Positions 1 through 11,419 of a DNA stretch of 64,000 nt are shown here, piece after piece. The notes under the pieces are model-generated. The model did no database searches, had not been told where the DNA came from, and saw nothing but the letters and a program-made list of their open reading frames with translations. Location of the stretch: contig JAKOGI010000360.1 of the NCBI GenBank assembly GCA_029747015.1, forward strand, positions 354,001-418,000, given 5' to 3'. Made by a program: the position numbers and the translations under genes. Each line of letters starts with the position of its first letter. Within the stretch, counting starts at the first letter, position 1. This DNA comes from Carnegiea gigantea. Its lineage: Eukaryota; Streptophyta; Magnoliopsida; Caryophyllales; Cactaceae.

Positions 1-425
1 AAAGGATACCAGATCAAGCTCAACGGCTACACGCAGGAGACCACAACTCTATGGGCTACACATCCGGAGTACAAGGGTTTACATCCCAAAAATAAACAAT
101 TCAAGCTAAAAGAATGGCATACCAATCAGATGGGTGGCTCATATGACCATACATATCTAAATACATTGGAACATCTTTAACTTGTTGTTAAAAATCACCC
201 TCGAGTCTGATGCTTGAGATCAAACCATATATACAATGTATGGATCCATCTGACAAAGAAGAATATACGAGTAGAATATGTGAGAGACAAGCAGACATTA
301 CTATTGTCACAAATCTCCAATGATATTATAATAATCTTCATTCCTCACTAACCAATTTCTCAGTACCTTCACTCCACACTCTATATCCCATAAAGAAAAT
401 CTCAACCTGGCTCTGATACCAAATC
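1..425 (-). mobile_element. Internal leader of a minus-strand long-LTR retrotransposon
   Basis: This is the stretch just inside the 5' LTR (426-3467) of a retrotransposon that reads right to left and continues beyond the left edge. It holds the primer-binding site and no recognisable gag. I assign it as untranslated leader from its position; no protein domain is visible. Confidence 0.6.
410..421 (-). promoter_or_regulatory. Primer-binding site (initiator tRNA-Met type)
   Basis: The minus strand reads TGGTATCAGAGC, the usual plant LTR-retrotransposon site complementary to the 3' end of initiator tRNA-Met. It lies 4 nt inside the LTR end at 426. This fixes the orientation of the element and the inner LTR boundary. 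Confidence 0.85.
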
Positions 426-1565
426 TGTAACGCCCCTAAATAAAACATGTTTTATTGTTTATATTATCCTTAATAAATCACTTAATTGTAACATGATGAA
501 CCCAATGATAGGGGCATTACCGCCATTCAAAAGGACAAGGCTTGAAACATGAGTGTTATAAATAACACAGTTAAGCATAACCTTCACTGTACACATTCAC
601 ATATGATCATCCATTTACAATCAAGTGTTAACCAATGTAAGGTTTATAACCATAGTAAGATAATTCACCATGTAATCTACATCTTCATCCATAGAAGAAT
701 TCAAAATACAACTTTAAAGTACGTATATACGGCATTACTTCTGATCCATCTGGATTTCCTTGCTTCACTTATTCGCTTCAGCGAATTTGCTGGAATGAGG
801 GCAATACTCTGAGCATTTGCTAAAACAAAATATGAAAAACATTTCGAACTGTGAGTCGAAACTCAGTACATGCATTCTTGAATTGTTAAATGATCATTAA
901 ACACTAGTTGGGCCTGCTTTGCAATTCATTTAAGGTCAAAACAGGAAATGAGATGATTATAAAACTGTATTGCTAATTATTATCTGATAGTGAACCCCTT
1001 GATATTGTTACGATCTATGGATAGGTGTACACCTGCCAAGCCGACCTGGGGACCTGGCCTGAAGCCGCGCAGGTAACTGAAGGGCAATGCCTTGTAATTG
1101 ATAACTGATGGGGTCACTAATTAACTTATAAATCACTGTGTAATTGATTCATTGATGTACTTATCAAAACATGATAACGTTGATAAATACACTGTGATTT
1201 CTAAAGATACAGGTAATGCACGTACCTTGAGTCTTTAAAAAATGTCATCTGACTTGATACAAGTCAGCTGTTTCATAAATGCCATTTGACTTAATAAATT
1301 ATTCTGACTTGATAACACTTATGCAAAATGGGGAACGATAACTAGGCCTCAACTCTATTTCATAAATGTGATTAAATGTCATTGTAAGTATGTGTAGCGA
1401 GTAAATGATCCTTACTCGTATAATTGAGTAAGTAAACGTATGTGTAACAGAAATTGAGTAATGAAATGGGATACATAACTTGTGCATTTCAATATAATAA
1501 ATTGATTTTAATTCAATATAAGACAAGTTAAACCAAACTAAACTGATTTAAATTCGTTAGGGTAA

Positions 1566-1668
1566 TTGAACATTTCTGAAATGGATAATGAAATATGTGA
1601 TGCTTCTGAAATGAATAATGGAATGGTTAATGCCTCTGAAATAGATAATAGAAGGTTCAATGCCATGA
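1566..1668. repeat. Three short tandem repeats of about 30-33 bp in the LTR
   Basis: The motif TCTGAAATRNATAATRGAA recurs three times, each copy followed by a variable GRTTNAATGCC-like tail. Period is roughly 30-33 bp and the copies have diverged. The period is a multiple of three in places, which gives a spurious repetitive peptide; I do not call a gene. Confidence 0.6.
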
Positions 1669-2107
1669 GGGGTGTTGTGAGATTTATAAAAGCTCAAATA
1701 ACCTCAGTAGATCTGATAGACACTAACTTGAGTCATTACTGTGCCCACTTCTCAAATTTCATTTTCATGCTCACTTAACTCGGTTTTCAAACCCAAGTAA
1801 GCTTCTATACATAAACAAACTTGTTGAACTCACTATACTTTGTAATTTCCTTACAATACCCATAATTATATAGAAACTTCTGAAAATATTTTCAAATGTC
1901 ACAATTTCTATATTCACTCATGTTACCGTTTGATGGTGTACATTAGTAAATCCATGTCATTCACTCCTGACCTCCAATTGAGATATAAAATCCTAATATG
2001 AAAAGCTCATAATGTCCACTAAAATGTTTATTCAGGACACAAAGCATGATTCACATAGTAAGGTCCGTAAAATTAGGATAGAACACAGACGTGCACAATT
2101 TCAGTTC

Positions 2108-2480
2108 AATCTGTGCAGCCGTAGCAAAACAACCATAACTTTTTCCACAGAAGTCGGATTAAGGTGATTCAAAAGGCATTTGAAAGATAACTCATGGATC
2201 TATCCACACACCAAAAATACAATTTTTCAGCAACCCAATCAATACCAGTTTTTCCGTAAAGTTACTGTTCCAGTTCAGTTCCCAGTTTGAATGTGTTCTG
2301 AACAGTCTTGAGTAAATTGGTTACAACTCTGTCCACACAACTCGAAATCAAGCAATTCCAAAGCCTATTGAAATCCAACTCATCAAGATATCACGACACC
2401 AAAAATCATGAATTTTGGATGCGCCAATTAATACCAGTTGGCTCTCAAAATGACCCATGTTTTAGGTCTGTTGACAGCTC
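2108..2480. repeat. Two diverged tandem copies of about 190 bp in the LTR
   Basis: Two blocks share the ordered landmarks CATAACTTTTTCCACA / ACAACTCTGTCCACACAA, then ACACCAAAAAT / ACACCAAAAAT, then AATCAATACCAGTT / AATTAATACCAGTT at similar spacing. By eye they are only moderately alike, so this is an old internal duplication. Likely part of the LTR U3 region (inference). Confidence 0.5.
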
Positions 2481-3467
2481 AGTAACCACATGTTTGCAAT
2501 CTTTTTTTCACATAATCACCCACTAAAGTCACTCTTTCACTTATATAAATCAGCATAAACATCTTGATATTCATTACCAATGCCAATGATCACAAAATCT
2601 CATTTAAAACAATCAAAATCCAACACTTGAACATGAAGCTTGCATGATTAAGATAAAACCCTAACCCTAGCATCATCCAACTTCAACTCCATCATGATCC
2701 ATCACCAACATGATTCTTAATTCAATAAAAACAACATGATCCATCATCAAAATAAGCAAAACAAAAAGCAAAAACCAAAATTCAAAGAACAAGATTGAAG
2801 TCACTTACTTTGAGCTTGAAACAAGTGGAGATGGAGTTGATATTTGGTGATTTTGAGGGTGGAAGATGATAGCCGGTGGAGGGAGGTGGTTGGAGGTTAC
2901 AATTCCTTGTCAGAGGCTGGGTGGAAAGTGGCCGGAAAAGGGCTGTTGCTGCTGGTCTGGTTGGTCAGTGGGGGTAGAGAGAAGGAGGAGAGAATAAGAG
3001 AGAGAAAGTGACTTGAAGTTTGCTTGGTGCAAATGAACCTTAGGCAAAAATAATACTTGGCTGAAAATTAAGCATAAAAATCAGCTTTTGCTAATGATAA
3101 TTAAGGCTCAATGATGGTAATTAGATAAATAAATAGGGTCAAGTCTTGGTGGGCCAAAATTGGCCTTAAATGGGATCGGGTTCGAAAACTAGCTCAAATC
3201 GAGTGCGCTTGAAATTTTTTTTTGGGTTTGGTAGCTCGAAATTAATTGTAATATCATGAAAATAATTTAATCTTTTAAATCATAATCATCGAGGCCTAAT
3301 ATCAATTTCTCCGAAAAATTATTTTCCGTAAATGAAACTCGAATTGCGAAGTAGGGCCCAAAATGAATTCTCCCAACCGGGATCATTAAATGAGATAAAT
3401 TAATGAGAAAAAAGAATAACATGGTTTAATTAAATGGACAAAAATAATTTAGGGTCGGGCTATTACA

Positions 3468-5381
3468 ATTAAGGTGGATAGAGCTAAGGTAGAATGATTG
3501 AGTGGTTGCCACTCCCCACCTATGTTAAAGCGGTGAGGAGTTTTCTTAGTCATGTGGGGTTTTACCACCACTTTATCAAAGATTTCTCCAAGACCGCCAA
3601 ACCTCTCATCTAACCCTTAGCCAAAGATACCCCTTTTGTGTTTACTAACGAGTGTCTTGAAGCTTTTAATAAGATCAAGGATGCTTTGATATCGGCTCCC
3701 ATAATCTAACCACCCGATTGGAGTCTACCATTTGAGTTGATGTATGACGCTACTGACTTCGGTGTGCATGCGATCTTGGGTCAACGGAGAGATGAAAAGG
3801 CATTCGTGATATACTATACAAGCAAGACTCTCGATGAAGCCGAAGCAAGCTGCTCCACCACGGTGAAGGAGTGTTTGCTGTTGAGAAGTTCGGGCAATAT
3901 CTTCTGGGGTCCACGGTGATAGTTCAGATTGATCATTCCACCATCAAGCACCTAATGGAGAAAAAAGATACGAAGCCAAGATTAATTAGATGGGTCCTTC
4001 TCCTCCAAGAGTTCGCACTTGAGATTTGGGATAAAAAGGGCACTGGAAATGTGGTAGCGGAGCACTTCTGCCGATTACTGATTGATCAAATAGATGATGG
4101 AAAGTGTGGTTTGCCCATCGATGATTCATTCCCAGATAAGCATTTGCTTGCCTTTAGCTACATCGAATGCTCCTTACTTTGCAGATGTGGTTAACTGTTT
4201 GGTGTGTGGTATTCTACCCCCGACATGAACTCCAACAAAAAAAGAGGTTTTTCTCCTAAGTCAAGTTGTTCTTTTAGGAAGACCAATGTCTATACGAGAA
4301 TTGTGGAGATAGGATTATAATGCGATGCATGCCCGAAGAAGAGATGCAATCCATCTTCTCACATTGCCATGATTTCCTTTATGGAGGCCATACAAGCATT
4401 GACAAAACCGCCGCCAAGATCCTTAAAGCCGGTTTCTTTTAGCCAACCCTTTTCAAGGACGTCAATGCCTACATTCGAGCTTGCGATAGGTGCCAAAGAG
4501 CTGAAAATTTGACAAGGCGAAACAAGATGCCCCTATATACTTGAGGTTAAAGTCTTTGATGTTTGGGGTGTGGACTTTATGGGACCTTTCCTATCTTCCC
4601 GGGGTAACAAGTACACCTTGGTGGCTTTTGATTACGTCTCCAAATGGGTGGAGGCTATCGCAAGCCCTGCAAATGATGCGCGAGTGGTCACCAAATTCTT
4701 TAAGAAGGTGATTTCCCTTATGTTCGGTATTCCAAGGGTTCTAATTTATGATGGGGGACTCACTTCATTGAACAGAAATTCGAGGTCATGCTTACCAAAT
4801 ATGGAGTGCGTCACAAAAAAGGATTGGGGTATTAACCCCAAACAAGTGGCCAAGTGGAGATCTCAAATAGAGAAATCAAGGTCATTTTGGAAAAGATGGT
4901 GGCTCGCTCAAGAAAAGATTGGTTGGATAAGCTCCATGATGCACCTTGGGTCTACCGTAACTCTTTCAAGACTCCAATTGGAGCGACACCCTTTCGGCTT
5001 GTCTATGATAAACCTTATCATGCGCTCGTTGAATTGGAACATAGGGCTTTTTGGGATGTTAAGCGATTAAACTTCGACCTTAAGGCCTCGAGAGAGAGGA
5101 GATTATTGCAATTGAATGAACTTGAGGAGTTGAGATTAGATGCTTATGAAAGTTCAAAAGTTTACAAAGAGAAAATGAAAAAGTGGCATGACAAGTGCAA
5201 CCTACAGAGGGAATTAAAGGAGGGCGACTTAGTTTTGCTTTTCAACGCACGCCTCAAACTATTCCCGGGTAAACACCGCTCCAGGTGGTTCGGGCCTTTC
5301 AAAGTTGTCAAGGTTTTTCTTTATAGGGCGGTGGAGGTATGCAGAGAGACTTCTGGATCATTTAAGGTAAATGGTCAATGA
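3468..5381 (+). pseudogene. Athila pol remnant: RT thumb, RNase H, integrase
   Basis: In translation across several frames the order is the RT end (KVDRAKVE, then GFYHHFIKDFSKTAKPL), RNase H start (MYDATDFGVHAILGQRR), RNase H end, an integrase zinc finger (SHCHD...GGH, then CDRCQR near 4480-4500), an integrase core ([17 protein letters not shown] near 4753) and the integrase C-terminal region (EISNREIK to [18 protein letters not shown]). In-frame stops lie near 3612 and 3705 and in the 4440-4560 stretch, and frameshifts lie near 3880 and 4755. It cannot make a working polyprotein. The catalytic RT motif lies upstream and is not in the window on this side of the inserted LTR. Confidence 0.85.
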
Positions 5382-5589
5382 CTCAAAAATTACGTCGTCG
5401 GTGACCCAATTGAGGTGAAGATTGTTTGCACCTTCCCCAATTCCTCATCCAATTGAAAGACGTCCCATAAGTCGAGCTTATGATCTTAAAAGAGCACTTG
5501 TTGGGAGGCACTCCGGATCTTCCTCTTGGCGTTTGACTCAAATGAGGAGGAAGAGTTACCCAGAAAAAAATGAAAAAAAATCATAAAAA

Positions 5590-5750
5590 TCACCTCGGTT
5601 GAAACTGCCCAGGCGACGGTAAGGCCGTCGACTGCACGATGCCTGTCACCTAGTCCTGTAGGAATTTCAGTAAATTCTAGGGGCTAGCGATGGCCGTCAT
5701 CATCACGATGGTAGGCCGTCGTATAGGCGATGCCTGTCGCCTAGCCCGAG
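5590..5750 (+). repeat. GC-rich island with imperfect repeats, Athila post-integrase
   Basis: A GC-rich block in AT-rich DNA contains repeated GCGATGCCTGTCGCCTAG-like and GGCCGTCGT/GGCCGTCAT words in partly inverted order, so it could fold. A similar-looking block lies at the equivalent place in the minus-strand Athila (20700-20900). Function unknown. Confidence 0.5.
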
Positions 5751-7179
5751 ACCTTCTTCTTTTCCTTTCCTCTTTCTGCATTTCTTCTTCATCTTCTATA
5801 CCCCCTTGGTTTTCTCTCTCTAGAACCTCTTAAAACTCCATCACCAATCACTCAAATCCTCCACTTTCCCACTCAAATTTTCACTATTTTCCACCATTTT
5901 CTTCACTCTTTTCACCTTTACTTGCTTATTCCTCCATTAAAACGCCTTCTTTCTTCACCAATCACATAAATCCTCACCACTCAAACCCTAACCCCCAATC
6001 TTCTCCCTCTAAAATTTGGCCACTTCAAGGTATTTTTCGGCCATTATATTGCTAGATTTTGCTTCCTCATAGTCTAAGCTACCATTTGCATGCCGCATTG
6101 CACATCCACCTCACCACTTTCTCTCTCTACAAATTTCACCACAATGGAAGTTTGATGAGAGAGAAAGCTTCGCTTTTGAGGTCTTCTGCTCCAATTTGGT
6201 GCTTTCTTGCTAGTAGATACCTCCATAGCCCACTTAGATTACTTGGTTCATAGATTATTTACCAAGATTATAATAACAAACTATTTAAACCTTAATAATA
6301 ATGAAAGATCAATTTGACAAGAAGCGAGGCTACTTTCATTATCAATGTAAACAAATATTTTACAAGAGACGGAGAGATTTTTAATCTAGGTATATTTACT
6401 TCCTATACCTTTCAAAAACTTACTTATTTTTATAATATCAAAATCTCATAGCATACAATTATTTAATGAATCATTTTTAAGCATTGTTCTTTTACGTAAT
6501 CTAGTGGATTTAACAATTATCAATTATAAGAGTTTAGACCCATAAGTTCATCCATGTGACTTGAGCTCAGACTTCCCGATCAGCCTGGTAGGTGTGCACT
6601 TTATTCAACAGTCACATTGTCGCAATATGAGCTCATCAATTTGGGTTTCACTTTTGGATAATAACCAGTAATGGTTTTAATATGATTCTTTCTCATCTTC
6701 TCATTTCAAACAAAAACGAATTGAAATTCACTAGCTTAATGAAAAATCAATTTTGTTCTTTACAGTATAGGGGTAAATGTAATAAGCTTCTGCTAATTCT
6801 TTGAATATTTTGTATTTCTATCTTTTACGTTGAGTATTTGAGAGGTTTACACATATGGTGCACAAGTGAAGCAAGAAGGCTATCAGTGGAGTTTAGACAA
6901 GCTCACAATGACATTTCATAAAGTCTTAGGTCATACGCATATATGTATGTGGGTTATTGGAAGTCTATTTGAATGTGAGCATGTACGAATTCAATATCTC
7001 TTGATTTATATCGGAAATAAGAGACGTAGTGATGTAAATGTTAAGGGAACTAGTTAAGCCTTACCTTTTTGGGATGGCGATAGCGTTCTAACCTTTACTC
7101 TTTCATTACAATAATCTCTAATGATCAATTAATTAAGACTAGTTAAAAGATTACGAGTTGGGGTACTAAAACAACAACC
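5751..7179. other. No gene recognised
   Basis: The stretch starts with a pyrimidine-rich tract (about 5755-6000) that still belongs to the Athila post-integrase region. Beyond about 6050 the DNA is AT-rich, with only short unconvincing ORFs (6059-6253, 6866-7057). I see no domain, repeat or RNA gene here. Confidence 0.5.
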
Positions 7180-8900
7180 TCAATAAAGCTCCACTCCATC
7201 ATATCATATGCCTTACTCATCTCTAACTTTGTCGCCACCCAACCTTTCCTTCCCATTTTCTCTCCTTTTTTTTTTTCATGAAATGGAAAAAGCCATACGC
7301 CACCAGAAAGTTGCCAATTATCAATCTCCTCGGCACAAAGACTGATTGTTGTTTATCAATGTGCTACTGAAGCATGAGGTTTGATTCCATTCACCAAAGT
7401 CTTTGAAATAAGCTTATACATGATATTACACAAGCTCGGGGTGCAGATCTTTCATAGCTTCTGGACTTTAAACTTTAGGTATAAGAGGTATGAAGGTGTT
7501 GTTATTGGAGGGCACCTCTTCATCATTTGGAACCCCTAAGACTGGCCTACGCACATTGTCCCCCAAAATCTTAAAATATCACCCTAAAAAAACAAGGGGC
7601 ATATCCCATCTGGACCCAGTGCTTTAGTGGGCCCATTTAATTGAGCGCACACTCAACTTTATCCCTAGTCGAAGACCTTAGAAGACCTCACTCCTCTACA
7701 TGGAAACTCTTCTATTCAAGCTGGTCAAATCATCGCAATTGAACCCCGAAGTTCAGGGAAAAAAGCTCTTGGAAGTAGTCAATTATGATAGATTAAATAG
7801 TTGCATTTCTCGTTCTCACATTTTTATCACACACATATCATACTGTATTTTTCTTCCTTATTTGTTTAGACCACTCACCTTCTTTGATAGTTACCTAGAG
7901 CGCTCTTTGATCCCTAAAAGCCTCATTTACCTTCTCCATTTTCATTAGCTCTTCCTCAACATCCATCATTCAGTGCAAGTTTTTGGAGTACTCAAGGTGA
8001 TTTTGTATAACTTTTGGAACTTCTTATGAAGCTCAGCCATGGTTGGACAAAACACCTATTGTAACTCTATTCATAAGCATGTTCCTACAGGTCATAAGAG
8101 TTTCTACTCAACTGTCAAAATTAACTACTATTTTACACCAAGTGTTCTTCAGTACCTCCTTAAACCCTTCATCCTTGGTCTAAAAAGATTCAAACATTAC
8201 AAATTGTTCATCACAACCTTGAGACACTTTCCTTGATTCTGAATTAGTATTAAGAACAATCGGATAATGGTCCAATCCTTCTCTAATAATGTTTAAAATA
8301 CTTGAATCTAGCCATAACTCGTTCCAAGCATTATTCCTCAAAAAACAGTCCAACTGTTATTCTAGGTGTTCATCCTCTTCTTGCTTGTTGCTCCACATAA
8401 ATTTCTTAACCATATACTCTGAGATCATATAAACCCCATTTATTTAGTACCTCCATAAAACCTGAAGCATTGATAAAATAAGAGTCCCTGCCGCTGCCCT
8501 TTTTCACAAGAAACAGGCTATTATTAAGGTCCCATACCTAGTAATGCACATAGGATAAGCCCCCCCAATTTTAGTGTTAACATGGCATGGAGAGTAAGAC
8601 CACAGCTGGACATCCACTTCACACTTCCAATGAAGACCAAACCCCCTACTTGAGCCTAGGGAGGAACGACAAAACACCATACATCTTATAACCTTATTTA
8701 ATGCAAATTAAAAGGATAGGATTTGATCTCAATGAGAAATAACAATGCAGGCTTTCCAACATACTGAAGTACACATGAATGTAACTGCTTTAGAGCTCTC
8801 TAGGCCTCGATAGTTGTAGCTTAAAATCTTTATTAGTTCCAGCAGGGTTGGCTTTCTTCTACCTCTGTCAATCTTATCAGTATCTCCATGACCGCATTAT
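7180..8900 (-). pseudogene. L1-like LINE ORF2 remnant (endonuclease and RT start)
   Basis: Reading right to left, the minus strand first gives an endonuclease start (KILSYNYRGLESSKAV near 8850, compare the usual SWNCRGLG), then GLELHWKCEVDVQLWSYS-like residues near 8600. Next come the endonuclease end (INASGFMEVLNKWGLYDLR, then WSNKQEEDEHLE and REGLDHYPIVL, about 8480-8250) and the reverse transcriptase start (TKALGPDG near 7625; KGWVATKLEMSKAYDMMEWSF, about 7260-7195). The reading frame is broken many times. The catalytic part of RT is absent, so this is an internal fragment. Confidence 0.7.
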
Positions 8901-10029
8901 TAATTTTAGATTTCTTCTCTCTAGGCTCTACCTCCATCACATTGACATACATGTCCTCCTCGCTTCTAACTTTCCTCTTAACCCTTGCTACTCCCTTTAG
9001 ACACATTAGAGCTGGCCTTATAGGCAGGATCGGTAGTTTTTAGATGCTTCCAATAACCCTTATTTCTAGCTGAAACCAAACTCTCCTTAATTGAAATGGA
9101 TGTCTCAACTGTGTGATTCCCATGCCCTTCTTTCCTTCATCCAGCCCCCAAAACCTCATTTTCAGTCGTCCCTTTCGTTTCAACATTCTTTAGAATAACA
9201 ATCCCACCTAACTTACTAGTTGGACAATATTTTTCTATTTTCAAATTATTTCCCCTGCCATCACTAGATCTTTCCGTCCTTATTAGATCACTACAATTCA
9301 AACAAGCTCCAGATTTGTAAAAATAAATCCAAAAAGGCTCTAATGGTGAAGATCAATGAATTCACTATCACAACAACCAAGAGTTCTATAAAAATGAAAT
9401 TATAATAAAAGTAAACAAAGAGATCAAAGTGGGTCTCTCTAATTGGGAAATTAATTGATCTTTTCTTTTGTAAGAGTTGTTTATATCCCTCCAATTATGA
9501 GAGTTTATTACATGACTGTTTTTATCTTATTGTGCATCTTTTTAAAACTAGAAGGGATTGATCAATTATACATGTCGAAGCAGTGCTTTCCTGAATTTTG
9601 GCCTTTTAAATATAGTATTTGGTGTTGGAATAATATCTCGCTCAAGAGTGCTCCACTCAATCAGCAGGTTAATATTAGTCCAGAAATTATTAACAGATCT
9701 ATGGCTTTCTTCCCCAGGCTGTATCAAGAAACAGCGAACGTGGGAAGACGAGCGATCAAGATGTTTCAAGTTATTATTTTTTATGTTAGGATATGATTTT
9801 GATATTAAAGATTGTATTTGTATTAATCGATTATGCATTATAAGTGCCCTATGGCATATTATGGATGATCAATAAATTATTCCTTACCTTGCAAAGGAAA
9901 AAAAAAAAAACCCACATATTGGAAGAAGAGCATTTACTTCTCGCAATCGGCCTACAAAGTTATGAATCATGATAATGCTTCTCCCTTAGATTTCTACCCC
10001 ATGCATTACAGTTTTGGTCCTGAGATTAA
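8901..10029. other. Unassigned; overlapping small ORFs and a poly(A) run
   Basis: The 8901-9290 part may be the end of LINE ORF1 on the minus strand, but I see no zinc knuckle. Overlapping ORFs at 9455-9796, 9558-9875 (plus) and 9566-9838 (minus) have no recognisable domain. An A run at about 9897-9910 could be the tail of an old retroposed copy. No function can be given. Confidence 0.35.
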
Positions 10030-10845
10030 GGTAGAGCTGGGTAATGTGTTGTGTCGGGTTGTGTTCATGTTCGTGTCGAACTTAAATGGGTTGAAAACCC
10101 TGATCCTGAACTCGACCTGTTTAATAAATGGGTTGAAAAAGTTTAACCCAAACTGCTTAACATTTAAACAAGTTGACTTGAACCTAACGCGTTTACATAA
10201 ACCGGTAAAATGGGTTAGGTTTGGGTTACCCATTTATCCACAAACCCTTTTAATTGCAACACAAATTTCAACCCAAAGATAAGTTACCAAACAGATTACA
10301 TATTTTTCAATCTCTTAAGGCATAGCTACTTTCAAAAGTACATCAAAATAGCAGCTAACTTACATGTTCTAGCATATTCAGAGTCTATTCTAGCAAAACG
10401 GTTAACAGCAACATAATTTTATAGCCTAGAAAGTTCACATAAAAACTAACTACTTAAGTTACAAACCATGTCTAAGCTAAGTCTTAAAGAAGAAAAAATA
10501 AAGTTAAATTGTTTGAAATTCTTAATAGCATAACTAGCAAGTTAATAACCAATAAGTCCATAAAAGAGACCACAGAGCCTAATTCCCATAGAAAATGTAA
10601 ACGATAAATGGTAAACGATAAATAAACAGTAGATAGGTTGACCTATTTAGCCCATTTAATTAAACAGGTTAAATACGTATTTTTTGGTGTCGAGATTCTC
10701 AACTTGAACCTAATTCAATTAATTAAATGGGTTTACCATGTCAACCCATTTAACTAAATGGGTTCAAACTTCATAACCAAACTCGCTTAATTTCGTGTCA
10801 GGTTCGAGTCGGTAATCGTATCAGGTCAGTTTTTCCTAACTCCAG
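10030..10845. mobile_element. Inverted-repeat element rich in AAATGGGTT / AACCCATTT
   Basis: The left arm (10030-10280) and right arm (10620-10840) carry many copies of AAATGGGTT or its complement, plus GTGTCGGGTT / GTGTCAGGTT-like words in opposite orientation. Sequences of this style form large families of non-autonomous DNA elements in plants. Terminal repeats are diverged and I cannot fix exact ends or a target duplication, so the superfamily is left open. There is no coding capacity. Confidence 0.45.
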
Positions 10846-11160
10846 ATCACGATTCTATAAAAACTATTAAGAGAAGTATAGATGTAGATAGGGGAAATTA
10901 CTGTTTGATGATGTAGCATTAAGAAGCCATGCCTAATCAAAAATAAAGTAGATTTTTTTTTTTAAAAAAAGGATGATCAATGTTAAAAGGACAAAATCAA
11001 AAAGTGATGTATAACCTTTTTTTGGGAATAAATAAAAGAAACCTTAGCAAACAGAGCATTGTAATATAGTTTGAAATAATAATTGTGCAAACGATAATAT
11101 GTAAGGTTCTTTGGTAATTTCCTACCAAATAGGTAAACAAAGGCATGTTTGTTTTGCAGT

Positions 11161-11415
11161 TTGTTTTTTTATTTTTTGGAAGTAAGCGGGCGCAACTCAC
11201 TAGGCCCATATCTTAGGGTACCTAGCAGGCCTATGATGGGCTAGGAGAGGGGATGTCAAATCTTGGACACGGTCTAGGACCACAAGCCTACACACAAAGT
11301 TCTCCACAAAACAGAAATTGTGCCCCCAGGCTCGAACCTGGGAGGGCTGTATGGCAGGTGAAGTGTTGACAACACAGGCCAACACAACTTCCACTATGTT
11401 ACGCGGTTTTTCATC
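11161..11415 (-). mobile_element. tRNA-derived SINE, minus strand
   Basis: On the minus strand there is a polymerase III A-box-like TAACATAGTGG (plus 11391-11401) and about 50 nt later a perfect B-box core GGTTCGAGCC (plus 11329-11338). About 140 nt of GC-richer body then leads to an A-rich tail (plus-strand T tracts 11161-11180). The order of A box, B box, body and A-rich tail is that of a plant tRNA-related SINE. It is not a tRNA gene because the cloverleaf arms do not close. A T-rich TTTATTTTTG-like word on both sides may be target duplication, but low complexity makes this weak. Confidence 0.55.
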
Positions 11416-11419
11416 ATCC

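Larger units (their letters stand above)
426..3467 (-). mobile_element. 5' LTR, about 3.0 kb, probably Tekay/Del-type Ty3/gypsy
   Basis: The minus strand starts TGTAATAGCCCGACCC and ends GGGGCGTTACA, so the LTR has TG...CA ends and is followed by a tRNA-Met primer site. Such a long LTR with this type of start is typical of Tekay (Del) chromoviruses; the lineage is inferred because no coding domain is in view. The LTR interrupts an Athila reverse transcriptase at 3468. The 5 bases after it (ATTAA, 3468-3472) should be one half of the target duplication, with the partner beyond the left edge. The LTR contains degenerate internal tandem repeats. ORFs inside it (549-812, 1566-1778, 2308-2526) are not like any retroelement protein. 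Confidence 0.75.
3468..6050 (+). mobile_element. Broken Athila-type Ty3/gypsy element, plus strand
   Basis: A decayed Athila fragment begins abruptly inside reverse transcriptase, where the long LTR was inserted, and runs through RNase H and integrase into the post-integrase region. The TTGGGAGGCA motif (about 5500-5509) just after integrase is usual for Athila. The GC-rich segment and pyrimidine-rich tract that follow (5590-6050) have a counterpart in the minus-strand Athila copy at 20300-20900. No LTR is recognised at its right end. Confidence 0.75.

Noticed and set aside
11329..11401. tRNA gene
   Set aside because: A and B boxes are present but the arms do not pair and the boxes are about 50 nt apart with a long A-tailed body, so a SINE fits better.
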